Part shown: positions 8,237-17,279 of the stretch, one piece after another
How the letters are laid out: each line of letters opens with the position of its first letter
How positions within the stretch are numbered: position 1 is the stretch's first letter
NCBI RefSeq assembly: GCF_034931025.1
Contig: NZ_JAYGIL010000029.1
Span: forward strand, 1 to 64,000
Length of the DNA stretch: 64,000 nt
Reading direction: 5' to 3'
Origin: Arcicella gelida
GTDB taxonomy: Bacteria > Bacteroidota > Bacteroidia > Cytophagales > Spirosomataceae
Made by a program: the position numbers and the translations under genes
The notes under the pieces: generated by a model
The model's database searches: none
What the model was told of the DNA's origin: nothing
Seen by the model: the letters and a program-made list of their open reading frames with translations, nothing else

Positions 8237-8968
8237 CTAAATCTTTCGCTTCAATTCAAAATGTTTACCCAAGTATAATCGTCTTACTTGTTCGTCGTCT
8301 GCTAATTCTTGTGGCGTACCAGCTTTCAAGATTTTTCCTTCAAAAAGTAAATAAGCACGGTCGGTGATTGAAAGTGTTTCATCCACATTGTGGTCGGTAA
8401 TCAAAATTCCTATATTTCTGTACTTCAATTTGGCTACAATTCCTTGAATTTCTTCCACGGCAATCGGGTCAACCCCAGCGAAAGGCTCATCCAACAAAAT
8501 AAATTTGGGGTCAACAGCCAAAGCACGAGCAATCTCAGTTCTACGACGCTCACCACCAGAAAGTACTTGTCCCAAGTTTTTACGCACGTGTGTCAACGAA
8601 AATTCTTCTAAAAGCGATTCCGTTTTTTCACGTTGTTCTTGTTTAGAAAGCTTAGTCATTTCCAAAACTGCTAAAATATTTTCCTCTACCGAAAGACTTC
8701 TAAAAACTGAAGCTTCCTGTGCCAAGTAACCAATTCCCAATCTGGCACGTTTGTACATCGGTAGATTCGTTACTTCCAAATCATCCAAAAACACTTTCCC
8801 TGAATTTGGTTTTACCAAGCCTGTGGCCATGTAAAACGAAGTAGTTTTTCCAGCACCATTAGGCCCGAGCAAACCCACAATTTCTCCCTGAGCTACTTGG
8901 TAACTAACATTATCATTAACGGTACGCTGTCCGTATTTTTTTACTAAATTTTCTGTTCTTAAAATCAT
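8237..8968 (-). CDS. lptB: LPS export ABC transporter ATPase LptB
   Basis: 243 residues, the cytoplasmic ATPase of the LptB2FGC complex that drives lipopolysaccharide from the inner to the outer membrane. Walker A GPNGAGKTT is at 35-43, the signature LSGGERRR near 136, Walker B ILLDEPFAGVDP near 158, and the H-loop motif ITDHNVDETL near 190, all intact. Length is normal. The toxin-antitoxin pair downstream on the same strand has its own promoter and is probably an insertion beside a conserved gene. Confidence 0.92.
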   Translation of the reverse strand: MILRTENLVKKYGQRTVNDNVSYQVAQGEIVGLLGPNGAGKTTSFYMATGLVKPNSGKVFLDDLEVTNLPMYKRARLGIGYLAQEASVFRSLSVEENILAVLEMTKLSKQEQREKTESLLEEFSLTHVRKNLGQVLSGGERRRTEIARALAVDPKFILLDEPFAGVDPIAVEEIQGIVAKLKYRNIGILITDHNVDETLSITDRAYLLFEGKILKAGTPQELADDEQVRRLYLGKHFELKRKI

Positions 8969-9007
8969 AATTTGAATCAGAAGTAAAATCTTTTTTTAAT
9001 ATTATCC

Positions 9008-9031
9008 ATGGCTGGTATCCCTACCAGCCAT
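9008..9031. repeat. Small hairpin between recJ and lptB
   Basis: Perfect arms ATGGCTGGTA and TACCAGCCAT around a TCCC loop, between two leftward genes. No T tract is adjacent, so it looks like a REP-type or processing hairpin and not an intrinsic terminator. Confidence 0.6.
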
Positions 9032-9039
9032 TAAAACCC

Positions 9040-10764
9040 CTAAACCTTAATACCCTTCAACATCAACTGAAAGGATTTTCTTCCTTGCCATTCGTTGATT
9101 TCTATGGTGTAGCATATTGAAAAGGGTTTGCCTTCTTGTAGTTGGTCAAAATAGTCTTCCACCATTCCGAATCCTACACAAGTATAAGCAGGAGAACCTT
9201 CTTGAAAAACATTTATTTTTAAATGCTTTTCTTTCATTTTCAAAGGCTTACCGTATAAATATACATTTTCAGAAACAAAAACGGGAGTCATATTGTGGGG
9301 ACCAAATGGCGACATCTGAGAGATGATTCTATGAAATTTATCCGATATTTCTACCAAAGGCAATTTCAAATCTATGTCAATCATGGGCGACAATTGTTCT
9401 GGCAATATTTTTCGATTGACGACCTCTTCAAATTTACGTCTAAAATTTTCTATCTCAGCGATTTCCAAGGTTAAACCTGCGGCAAAAGTATGTCCACCAA
9501 ATTGTATCAAATGTTCTGAACATTCTTCAATGGCATCATATACATCAAAACCTGGAACAGACCGAGCCGAACCCGCAGCGTGTCCATGCGATTCTGTCAA
9601 AATAATCGTAGGACGGTGATACTTTTCGATACATCTACTTGCTACGATACCGATAACGCCTTTGTGCCAATCGTTTTTAAAAAGTACTGTACTTTTGGCG
9701 GATTTCAGAAAATCGTCTTCTTCAATAATGGCTAAAGCTTCGGCAGTAATGTTTGTGTCAAAGTTTTTTCTATCATTATTATGTTTGGTAATGATGTTGG
9801 CAAAGTCGGTGGCTTCTTCTTCGTTGTCGGTCAATAGTAAATTAACGGCATCATAAGCATGTTTGATTCTTCCAGCGGCATTAATTCTTGGTCCTAAACC
9901 AAAAACTACTTTCGTAATGTCCATTTTACCCGCCAAACTTGCCGATTGCATCAATGCTTTCAATCCTGTTCTTGGATTGGAGTTCAATTGTTGCAAACCG
10001 TAAAAAGCCATAACTCTATTTTCGCCTGTAATTGGTACAATATCACAAGAAATAGAAGTAACGACTAAATCTAAGTAAGGCATTAGTAATTCCTGAGAAA
10101 TACCATGTGTTTGGCAGTACGCTTGTAACAATTTAAAACCAACGCCACAACCTGTTAATTCTTTGTAAGGATAGGCACAATCAGCCCTTTTGGGGTCGAG
10201 TATTGCCACTGCTGGCGGAAGGTCGTTATCATCGGGGCGGTGATGGTCGCATACGATAAAGTCAACGCCATGTTCTTTTGCCCAAGTAATTTTTTCTTTG
10301 GATTTAATCCCACAATCTAAGCTCACTATCAATCCAAATCCTTCATTAGCAGCTTTTTCCACACCAGCTTGCGAAACGCCATAACCTTCGGCATAGCGGT
10401 CAGGAATATAAAATTCTAAAGGACAGTCTTCGGCATTTTGAAAAATAACATTTTTCAAAAAACCATAGAAAGTTGCTACCGAAGTAGTTCCGTCCACATC
10501 GTAGTCGCCATAAATCATTATTTTTTCGCCAGAAGAAATGGCTTTCGTCAAGCGTTCAACTGCTTTGTCCATGTCTTTCATCAAGAATGGGTCGTGCAGA
10601 TGAGCTAAATCTGGGCGAAAAAATGCTTTGGCTTCTTCAAAAGTATTAATATCACGCTGTGCTAAAAGCGTAGCAATTTCCGTTGAAACATTGATTGCTT
10701 CAGCGACTTGTTTTATTTTTTCTGTGGAAGGAATGGGTTTATAAATCCAACGTTTTTCTGTCAT
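9040..10764 (-). CDS. recJ: Single-stranded-DNA-specific exonuclease RecJ
   Basis: About 574 residues; the frame extends five codons upstream but the ATG at 10764 (MTEKRWIYKP) is the natural start. RecJ degrades single-stranded DNA 5' to 3' in recombination and mismatch repair. The DHH phosphoesterase motifs are present: IYGDYDVDGTTS near 90, SLDCGIK near 148 and CDHHRPDD near 170. The DHHA1 domain has the glycine-rich QFGGHTFAAG near 430. An OB-like C-terminal region follows. All metal-binding Asp/His residues look intact. It is followed by a small hairpin and then lptB on the same strand. Confidence 0.92.
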   Translation of the reverse strand: MTEKRWIYKPIPSTEKIKQVAEAINVSTEIATLLAQRDINTFEEAKAFFRPDLAHLHDPFLMKDMDKAVERLTKAISSGEKIMIYGDYDVDGTTSVATFYGFLKNVIFQNAEDCPLEFYIPDRYAEGYGVSQAGVEKAANEGFGLIVSLDCGIKSKEKITWAKEHGVDFIVCDHHRPDDNDLPPAVAILDPKRADCAYPYKELTGCGVGFKLLQAYCQTHGISQELLMPYLDLVVTSISCDIVPITGENRVMAFYGLQQLNSNPRTGLKALMQSASLAGKMDITKVVFGLGPRINAAGRIKHAYDAVNLLLTDNEEEATDFANIITKHNNDRKNFDTNITAEALAIIEEDDFLKSAKSTVLFKNDWHKGVIGIVASRCIEKYHRPTIILTESHGHAAGSARSVPGFDVYDAIEECSEHLIQFGGHTFAAGLTLEIAEIENFRRKFEEVVNRKILPEQLSPMIDIDLKLPLVEISDKFHRIISQMSPFGPHNMTPVFVSENVYLYGKPLKMKEKHLKINVFQEGSPAYTCVGFGMVEDYFDQLQEGKPFSICYTIEINEWQGRKSFQLMLKGIKV

Positions 10765-10780
10765 AAGGCAAAAATACAAA

Positions 10781-10811
10781 GACCTGCAAGGTTTCGGAAG
10801 CCTTGCAGGTC
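10781..10811. repeat. REP-like hairpin between nfu and recJ
   Basis: Perfect 11-base arms GACCTGCAAGG and CCTTGCAGGTC around a nine-base loop, just upstream of recJ and downstream of the NifU-like gene on the minus strand. It shares the word CCTGCA/TGCAGG with the hairpins of the 41-bp array, and there is no clear T tract. Confidence 0.6.
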
Positions 10812-10853
10812 TAATCTATATAATTTAAGAAAAATTAAGCTTAAAGAATGGTT

Positions 10854-11444
10854 TTAAACTCCTTCTGCTACTACTTCTTTTACTTCTGGTACCATACGAG
10901 TTAAAAGATTTTCAATCCCTTGTTTCAAAGTCATCGTTGACGACGGACAACCTGAACATGAACCTTGAAGTAATACTTTCACGGTACCTTCATTGAAAGA
11001 GTGAAAATTGATAGCTCCACCATCAGATTCTACCGCTGGACGAACGTACTGTTCTAAAACAGCTTTGATTTTCACAACTGTTTCAGAATCTTGCTCTCCT
11101 CCTATTACATCGTTTGCAGCAATTGTTGCTTTCGTGAATACTTCTTTTTTCTCTTCAAAGAAACCTTTCAAAAATTGTTTCAAACCAAATAGTTCATCTT
11201 CCCATTTTGTCTCTTCGTCTTTGGTAACGGTGACAAAATTTGATGAAATGAATACTCGTTTGACAAAATCAAAGCCGAATAAAGCAACTGCCAAAGGTGA
11301 ATTTTTGCCTTCTGCTACTGCATCTGATGGCGTAGCGTAGTCGAACGATAAACCTTCAGGAGCTAACACAAAGTTCAAGACAAACTTCATTGAGTTTGGG
11401 TTTGGCGTTGATTCTGTGTAAATTAATATCTGCTGTTTTAACAT
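10854..11444 (-). CDS. NifU-family iron-sulfur scaffold (Nfu)
   Basis: 196 residues with the two-domain Nfu layout. The N-terminal Nfu domain (residues 1-95) starts with the characteristic TESTPNPNSMKFVLN, and the C-terminal NifU domain carries the cluster-binding CxxC in GSCSGCPSS near residue 160. Such proteins receive a 4Fe-4S cluster and pass it to apo-enzymes in the cytoplasm. The nitrate island of this window holds several Fe-S enzymes, but no operon links them. The gene is leftward, upstream of recJ. Confidence 0.88.
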   Translation of the reverse strand: MLKQQILIYTESTPNPNSMKFVLNFVLAPEGLSFDYATPSDAVAEGKNSPLAVALFGFDFVKRVFISSNFVTVTKDEETKWEDELFGLKQFLKGFFEEKKEVFTKATIAANDVIGGEQDSETVVKIKAVLEQYVRPAVESDGGAINFHSFNEGTVKVLLQGSCSGCPSSTMTLKQGIENLLTRMVPEVKEVVAEGV

Positions 11445-11565
11445 GAGTTCTATTTAATTTGTATCTGGATTTGGTCGTATTTTAAAAATGTGCTGAATTG
11501 AGTATAAAATTAGCAAGCAATCAGGAAACATTTAAAACACAAAATTAGTTTTCAGAAACGTATAA

Positions 11566-12945
11566 ATGTCAGAATACCTACAAAAAAATAGTGTTTGGCT
11601 ACTTCCAATATCAATTGTTCTATCTGCAATTGGTTATGTTTGGATATTATATTACTTGCCAAGAACCCAATTCAATGTTTTTATCAGTATTATCGCTTTA
11701 CTTTTTGGCTTGTATTTTTTAATCGTAAAAAGTTCGCTGAAGTATTTCAATATAAAGTACTTATTGGGTATTGCTGCTGTTTTAAGGGTGCTGTTATTAT
11801 TTGCAACCCCGAATTTATCGGATGATTTTTACCGATTTGTCTGGGATGGACGATTAATTGTTGCAGGCAAAAATCCATATTTATATTTGCCAAATGAGTT
11901 TCCAGAAAATCCTCTTTTTTCTTATTTAAACTCTCCGAATTATTACACCGTTTATCCACCTTTCAACCAATTTATTTTTGGTCTTGCTTCATGGTTTTTT
12001 CCAGAAAACTTGTTGGGAAATATCGTTATGCTAAGAATTATCATCGTATTGGCAGATGTTGGAGTAATGTTTTTACTTTATCAACTGAAAAGAAAACGTG
12101 TATTACTTTATGCTTTTAATCCTTTAATTATCATCGAACTAACGGGTAATTTACATTTTGAAGGATTGATGATTTTCTGGTTTTTATCTGCCATTTGTTT
12201 TTTTGTTCGTCATCAGAAACAAGTTTCTGGACGAGATAAAATTTGGGGAGTGATATGTTTTACTTTGTCGGTCGCCACCAAATTAATACCCTTGATTTTT
12301 TTGCCTTTAATCATCAAAAAGATTGGCTTTAAAAACGGAATCTGCTTATCTTTTTTTTCGGCTTTTTTATTTGTGCTACTTTGGCTTCCTTTTTTTGACA
12401 GAGAGATAATCAGTAATTTCTTTTCAAGTATCGACCTTTACTTTCAAAGTTTTCAGTTCAATGCCTGTGTGTATTACATCATTCGAGAAATTGGTTTTTT
12501 GATACTTGGTTTCGATGTCGTTTGGTGGGTTGGTGGAATCTTGGGGCTTTCAGCTTTGTCTATTATCCTGAATTTATCTTGGGGGAAATTTTGGTGGAAG
12601 CAAGACAATTTCAGCAATTTACTAAAAAATGAAGGGGAAGGAATGACAGAAAAAATACTTGAAACTTTCTATCTATCAGCATTACTGATTGTAACGACGT
12701 ATTATTTTTTCGCTACAACGGTACATCCTTGGTACATCGCTACGGTTTTTACTTTATCCTTACTTACTCCTTACCGTTTCGGAATTGTGTGGTCTGCAAT
12801 GGTGATGCTTTCTTACTTTGCCTATCGACAAGTGCCTGTTAATGAGTCACTTTATCTGATTGCTATCGAATATTTAGTCGTAATTGGTACGATGCTTTAT
12901 GAGCTGAAAATAAGCCGTTTAGCGATTTATCCACACCAAAAGTAG
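11566..12945 (+). CDS. Polytopic membrane glycosyltransferase, GT87/mannosyltransferase-like
   Basis: 459 residues with about eleven hydrophobic segments. An extracytoplasmic acidic motif LSDDFYRFVWDGRL follows the second segment and is followed by GKNPYLYLP. An acidic pair in the first periplasmic loop is typical of GT-C polyprenol-phosphate-sugar transferases such as PIG-M, GT87 and DUF2029 members. A late HPWYIATVF motif also fits that class. It probably transfers mannose or another sugar from a lipid carrier on the periplasmic face; the donor and acceptor are unknown. It reads rightward, divergent from nfu, and precedes mutL by about 100 bases. Confidence 0.65.
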   Translation: MSEYLQKNSVWLLPISIVLSAIGYVWILYYLPRTQFNVFISIIALLFGLYFLIVKSSLKYFNIKYLLGIAAVLRVLLLFATPNLSDDFYRFVWDGRLIVAGKNPYLYLPNEFPENPLFSYLNSPNYYTVYPPFNQFIFGLASWFFPENLLGNIVMLRIIIVLADVGVMFLLYQLKRKRVLLYAFNPLIIIELTGNLHFEGLMIFWFLSAICFFVRHQKQVSGRDKIWGVICFTLSVATKLIPLIFLPLIIKKIGFKNGICLSFFSAFLFVLLWLPFFDREIISNFFSSIDLYFQSFQFNACVYYIIREIGFLILGFDVVWWVGGILGLSALSIILNLSWGKFWWKQDNFSNLLKNEGEGMTEKILETFYLSALLIVTTYYFFATTVHPWYIATVFTLSLLTPYRFGIVWSAMVMLSYFAYRQVPVNESLYLIAIEYLVVIGTMLYELKISRLAIYPHQK

Positions 12946-13043
12946 ATTTTTTGTTGGCATTCCCTGCTTTTATCACGAACTTAGAGGGACAATTCGGAGA
13001 ACTCCACTGTCAAAAAAGCTAACCTAAAATACGTTTTCAGAAA

Positions 13044-14936
13044 ATGTTAGATATCATCCAACTGCTTCCTGATTCCATTGCGAACCAGATTGCCGCCGGC
13101 GAAGTCGTTCAACGACCAGCTTCTGTGGTGAAAGAGCTTTTGGAAAATTCCATTGACGCCCAGTCAACCAATATTCAATTAATCGTCAGAGAAGCGGGGA
13201 AAACCTTAATTCAAGTAATTGATAACGGGTTGGGTATGTCCGAAACAGATGCAAGAATGTGTTTTGAGCGTCATGCTACTTCAAAAATTCGTACTTCCGA
13301 CGACCTCTTCAAAATCAGAACGATGGGTTTTCGAGGCGAAGCGATGGCATCTATCGCTGCCGTTGCACAAGTAGAAATGCGTACTCGTAGAACAACCGAC
13401 GAATTAGGTGTTTTAATAAAAATAGAAGCTTCAGAATTAAAAGCACAAGAAGCTATCGCTACGCCAGAAGGTACGAGTATTCAGGTGAAAAACCTGTTTT
13501 TTAATGTGCCAGCTCGTAGAAATTTCCTAAAGTCTAATCCTGTTGAAATGCGTCATATCATCGACGAATTTCAAAGAGTAGCTTTATCCAATCCTGAAAT
13601 TTCATTCTCTTTACATCATAACGATACCGAAGTATATAATTTGCCTGCGGGTAAATTGAGCCGAAGAATTGTAGATTTATTCGGGAAAGGTTATCGAGAA
13701 CAATTAGCTTCTTGCGAAGAAGAAACCTCTTTCGTAAGTGTTCGTGGTTATGTTGGTAAACCAGAGTACGCCAAAAAAACTCGTGGGGAACAGTTCTTTT
13801 TTGCCAATAATCGTTTCATCAAAAACAGCTATTTGAATCACGCTGTGATGAGTTCTTTTGAAGGATTAATTCCAGAAGGTTCACATCCGTTTTACGTACT
13901 TTTTATTGAAATCGACCCAATTCACATTGATATAAACGTTCATCCGACCAAAACTGAAATTAAGTTTGATGACGAACGAACGGTTTATGCCATTGTACAA
14001 GCGGCGGTTCGAAAATCTATGAGCCAGCATAATTTGATGCCATCTTTGGATTTTGAAACAGATGTGAATTTTGCCAATAATATTTTTCAGTTCAACGGTT
14101 CGCCTTTTGAAAAAACAAAAGAAACCGCTGTAAGTGCTTTTGCAAGAACGACGGAAACACCTTTTAGAGAAAAAACGAATCTGACAAATTGGAATAAATT
14201 ATATGAAGGGCTGAATCGTCAGCTTGATGATTTTGAAAGAAAAGAACCTGAAATAGAACAAACGAAAGTTGATTTTGGTGATACCACAGAAAGTACTTCT
14301 TTCCTGCTGAAAAGTAAGGCAAATGATATTGGAAGTAATCGTCCGCAAAGAGCTTCGCAAGATTCTGAGGCATCTACTTTTCAGATTCATAATCGCTACA
14401 TTATTTCTCAAGTAAAATCTGGAATGCTTTTGATTGACCAACGTGCGGCTTATGAAAGAATTTTATATGAGAAATTCTCGCAGAATTTACGCAAAAATGG
14501 CGGAGCGTCTCAACAGTTATTATTCCCGACAAAAGTAAAACTGACGACGGCAGATTTTCATTTATTGCTAGAAATTCAAGATGAAATCAGGAATCTTGGC
14601 TTTGTGCTGAGTGTTGTAGAACATGATTCTTTTATGGTAAATGGCATTCCTGCTGATTCTCCAGAAGAAAATGAGCAACAAATGTTGGAGGGTATTTTGG
14701 AGCAATTCAAACAAAATGAATCAGAATTACATTTAGAAAAAGCTGAAAATCTAGCAAGAGCAATGGCAAAACGTTCAGCTGGGCGTTATGGAAATCATGC
14801 TTTAACGGTTTTAGAAATGAATACTTTGGTAGAACAGCTTTTTGCTTCTTCAAACCCAAGCTATACGCCAAGTGGCGAAGTAACGATGAAGATTGTTTCT
14901 TTATCAGATATGGCAAGTTTATTCTTGCGACCATAA
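13044..14936 (+). CDS. mutL: DNA mismatch repair protein MutL
   Basis: 630 residues. The GHKL ATPase N terminus is intact: IANQIAAGEVVQRPAS at 12-27, ELLENSIDA with the catalytic Glu, DNGLGM and TMGFRGEAMASIAA. The C-terminal dimerisation domain begins near 440. The endonuclease motif DQHA(x)2E(x)4E appears as DQRAAYERILYE at about 465, so the His is replaced by Arg, and the usual C-terminal CPHGRP is SYTPSGE. Nicking activity is therefore uncertain, though such changes may be normal in this lineage. The M28-family peptidase gene follows 32 bases downstream. Confidence 0.92.
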   Translation: MLDIIQLLPDSIANQIAAGEVVQRPASVVKELLENSIDAQSTNIQLIVREAGKTLIQVIDNGLGMSETDARMCFERHATSKIRTSDDLFKIRTMGFRGEAMASIAAVAQVEMRTRRTTDELGVLIKIEASELKAQEAIATPEGTSIQVKNLFFNVPARRNFLKSNPVEMRHIIDEFQRVALSNPEISFSLHHNDTEVYNLPAGKLSRRIVDLFGKGYREQLASCEEETSFVSVRGYVGKPEYAKKTRGEQFFFANNRFIKNSYLNHAVMSSFEGLIPEGSHPFYVLFIEIDPIHIDINVHPTKTEIKFDDERTVYAIVQAAVRKSMSQHNLMPSLDFETDVNFANNIFQFNGSPFEKTKETAVSAFARTTETPFREKTNLTNWNKLYEGLNRQLDDFERKEPEIEQTKVDFGDTTESTSFLLKSKANDIGSNRPQRASQDSEASTFQIHNRYIISQVKSGMLLIDQRAAYERILYEKFSQNLRKNGGASQQLLFPTKVKLTTADFHLLLEIQDEIRNLGFVLSVVEHDSFMVNGIPADSPEENEQQMLEGILEQFKQNESELHLEKAENLARAMAKRSAGRYGNHALTVLEMNTLVEQLFASSNPSYTPSGEVTMKIVSLSDMASLFLRP

Positions 14937-14968
14937 ACAATGTTGAAAGAGTATTATAAAAATCAATA

Positions 14969-15979
14969 ATGAAAACGAATCGAATAGCGCTACTCCTGTT
15001 AGCAATTTTTGTTTTTTCAGGCGTGGCAGTTTACTTTAAATCTTGCCAAACGACTAGCTCACAAGAAAGTGTTCCTCAAGAAGAAGTATCACTCAATCCC
15101 GCTCCAGATTTTAATGCTGATTCTGCCTATAGCTTTGTCGAAAAACAAGTAAGTTTTGGCCCAAGAGTTCCCAATACCAAAGCACACAAAGAATGTGTAA
15201 CTTGGTTGGTTACAAAACTAAAACAATTAGGCTGTGAAGTAAGTACGCAAGATTTTGTAGCAACTACTTTTGATGGAAAGAAATTGAATGCAACCAATAT
15301 TATCGGTTCAATCAATCCAACGGCTACGAAAAGAATTTTATTAACGGCTCACTGGGATGCACGTTCGGTAGCAGACAAAGATTCTGTAGATAAAAATAAA
15401 GCAATTGATGCTGCAAATGACGGAGGAAGTGGCGTTGGAGTATTGTTAGAATTAGCAAGAAGTATTCAACAGGCGAAAACTAAACCTAATGTTGGTGTTG
15501 ATATTATCTTTTTTGATGTGGAAGATGTTGGCGAACCAGAAGATTTTAAAGGTGAACATGGACAGAATTCTTGGTGCTTAGGGTCACAATATTGGGCAAG
15601 TCATAAACACAAAGAAAATTATACGGCTTATTATGGTATTAATTTAGACATGGTTGGTGCTAAAGGAGCAGTTTTCCCACATGAAGGTACTTCAATGCAA
15701 TACGCACCGATGATTGTGAGGAACGTTTGGGATATTGCTAGTAGATTAGGCTATTCTAATTTATTTATTGATGCAGATGGCGGAGGTTTGGTTGACGACC
15801 ACGTTCCTGTAAACGATGTAGCAAAAATTCAAATGATTGATATTATTGAATTAAGACCAAACGACCCAAAAACTTTTGGAGCATATCATCATACGCATCA
15901 AGATAATATGTCTGTGATTGATAAAAATACCTTAAAGGCTGTCGGACAAACTGTTTTAACTGTTTTGTATCAAGAATAA
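14969..15979 (+). CDS. M28-family glutaminyl-peptide cyclotransferase-like protein
   Basis: 336 residues with an N-terminal hydrophobic signal or anchor (residues 5-22) ending near KSCQTT, possibly a lipoprotein Cys. The body is the M28 zinc fold of bacterial glutaminyl cyclases. Metal-site motifs are TAHWDARS near 128, DGGSGVGVLLELA near 152, DVEDVGEPE near 190 and HHTHQDNMS near 315. Such periplasmic enzymes make N-terminal pyroglutamate; an aminopeptidase activity is the alternative. It follows mutL by 32 bases and may be co-transcribed. Confidence 0.78.
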   Translation: MKTNRIALLLLAIFVFSGVAVYFKSCQTTSSQESVPQEEVSLNPAPDFNADSAYSFVEKQVSFGPRVPNTKAHKECVTWLVTKLKQLGCEVSTQDFVATTFDGKKLNATNIIGSINPTATKRILLTAHWDARSVADKDSVDKNKAIDAANDGGSGVGVLLELARSIQQAKTKPNVGVDIIFFDVEDVGEPEDFKGEHGQNSWCLGSQYWASHKHKENYTAYYGINLDMVGAKGAVFPHEGTSMQYAPMIVRNVWDIASRLGYSNLFIDADGGGLVDDHVPVNDVAKIQMIDIIELRPNDPKTFGAYHHTHQDNMSVIDKNTLKAVGQTVLTVLYQE

Positions 15980-16046
15980 GCTTTAGGCGGTAGGCTATAT
16001 GCTTTAGGCAAGCACAACAGCCTATTGCCTAAAGCTTATAACCTAC
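15980..16046. repeat. Palindromic element containing a dispersed 17-base word
   Basis: The perfect arms GCTTTAGGCAA (16001-16011) and TTGCCTAAAGC (16025-16035) are flanked by GTAGG (15990) and CCTAC (16042). The 17-base word at 15980-15996 recurs exactly, inverted, at 512-528. It sits directly after the M28 gene and could be its transcript end, although there is no strong T tract. Confidence 0.6.
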
Positions 16047-16073
16047 GGCTTTTAGACTTCACAAGATAATTCT

Positions 16074-16081
16074 TACTTTTG
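16074..16081 (+). promoter_or_regulatory. Bacteroidota-type promoter for gcvT (-7 box)
   Basis: TACTTTTG fits the TAnnTTTG -7 consensus about 75 bases upstream of the gcvT ATG. The -33 element is not clear, so this is a moderate call. Confidence 0.45.
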
Positions 16082-16155
16082 TGAGAAGTATTATAAAACA
16101 TATACTTACTAACCACATATTTTTGGGTTAATCTATCACTTTCAATCAACATCCA

Positions 16156-17253
16156 ATGGAACAAACAGAAGTTTTAAAACACGTTCATCTAAATGATGTT
16201 CATGTGTCACTTGGGGCAAAAATGGTACCTTTTGCAGGATATTCAATGCCTGTCTTATATTCAAACCTTATTCAAGAACATATTGGTGTTCGTACTGGAG
16301 TAGGTGTTTTTGATGTATCGCACATGGGCGAGTTTGTTGTAAAAGGCGAACGTGCCACAGAGTTTTTGCAATATGTTACTTCTAATGATGTTTCGGTTTT
16401 GGTTGATGGAAAAGTACAGTATTCATGTTTACCAAACGATAAAGGCGGAATTGTAGATGACCTTTTGGTATATCGTTGGAACGAAAACGAGTATTATTTA
16501 GTAGTAAATGCTTCGAATATTGAAAAAGATTGGAACTGGCTACAGCAAAATAATACATTCGGTGTAGAAATGGAAAACATTTCAGACAAATTGAGTCTTT
16601 TTGCAGTACAAGGACCAAAGGCTATTGATACCTTGAAAAAGCTGACTGACTTAGATTTAGATTCGATGGAGTATTATTCTTTTAAAACAGGAACAATTGC
16701 TGGTATTGGTGATGTTTTGATTTCTTCAACAGGTTATACTGGCGCTGGCGGTTTTGAAGTATATGTTTGGAATAAAGATGCTGAAGCAATGTGGAAAGCT
16801 ATTTTCGAAGCAGGTGCAGAGTTCAATATTATGCCTGTAGGTTTAGGTGCAAGAGATACTTTGCGTACAGAAATGGGCTATTGTTTATACGGAAATGATA
16901 TTGACGATAGTACTTCGCCGATTGAAGCAGGTTTAGGATGGATTACCAAATTCAATAAAGAATTTATCAATTCTGAATTCCATAAAAAAATTAAAGAGAA
17001 TGGACCAACACGTAAATTAGTTGGTTTTGAAATGATTGATAGAGGTATTCCTCGCCAACATTACGAAATTATGGATGCCGCTGGCAACATCATTGGCGAA
17101 GTAACTTCAGGAACACAGTCGCCTACGCTTAGTAAAGGAATTGGAATGGGTTATATCACCAAAGAATACACCAAAGTAGGTTCGGAAGTATATATCAATA
17201 TCCGTAACAAATATTTGAAGGCAGTAGTGACCAAAATGCCCTTTTTGAAGTAA
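16156..17253 (+). CDS. gcvT: Glycine cleavage system T protein (aminomethyltransferase)
   Basis: 365 residues, full family length. It moves the aminomethyl carbon from lipoyl-H protein to tetrahydrofolate, releasing ammonia, in the cytoplasm. Family signatures are visible: FAGYSMPVLY near 27, GVGVFDVSHMGEF near 50, an SSTGYTGAGGFEVY folate-site segment near 195 and GARDTLRTEMGYCLYG near 235. No glycine riboswitch is seen in the 175-base leader. comB follows 26 bases downstream on the same strand. Confidence 0.92.
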   Translation: MEQTEVLKHVHLNDVHVSLGAKMVPFAGYSMPVLYSNLIQEHIGVRTGVGVFDVSHMGEFVVKGERATEFLQYVTSNDVSVLVDGKVQYSCLPNDKGGIVDDLLVYRWNENEYYLVVNASNIEKDWNWLQQNNTFGVEMENISDKLSLFAVQGPKAIDTLKKLTDLDLDSMEYYSFKTGTIAGIGDVLISSTGYTGAGGFEVYVWNKDAEAMWKAIFEAGAEFNIMPVGLGARDTLRTEMGYCLYGNDIDDSTSPIEAGLGWITKFNKEFINSEFHKKIKENGPTRKLVGFEMIDRGIPRQHYEIMDAAGNIIGEVTSGTQSPTLSKGIGMGYITKEYTKVGSEVYINIRNKYLKAVVTKMPFLK

Positions 17254-17279
17254 AATGTGAATTAGATTTTTTTGAAATT

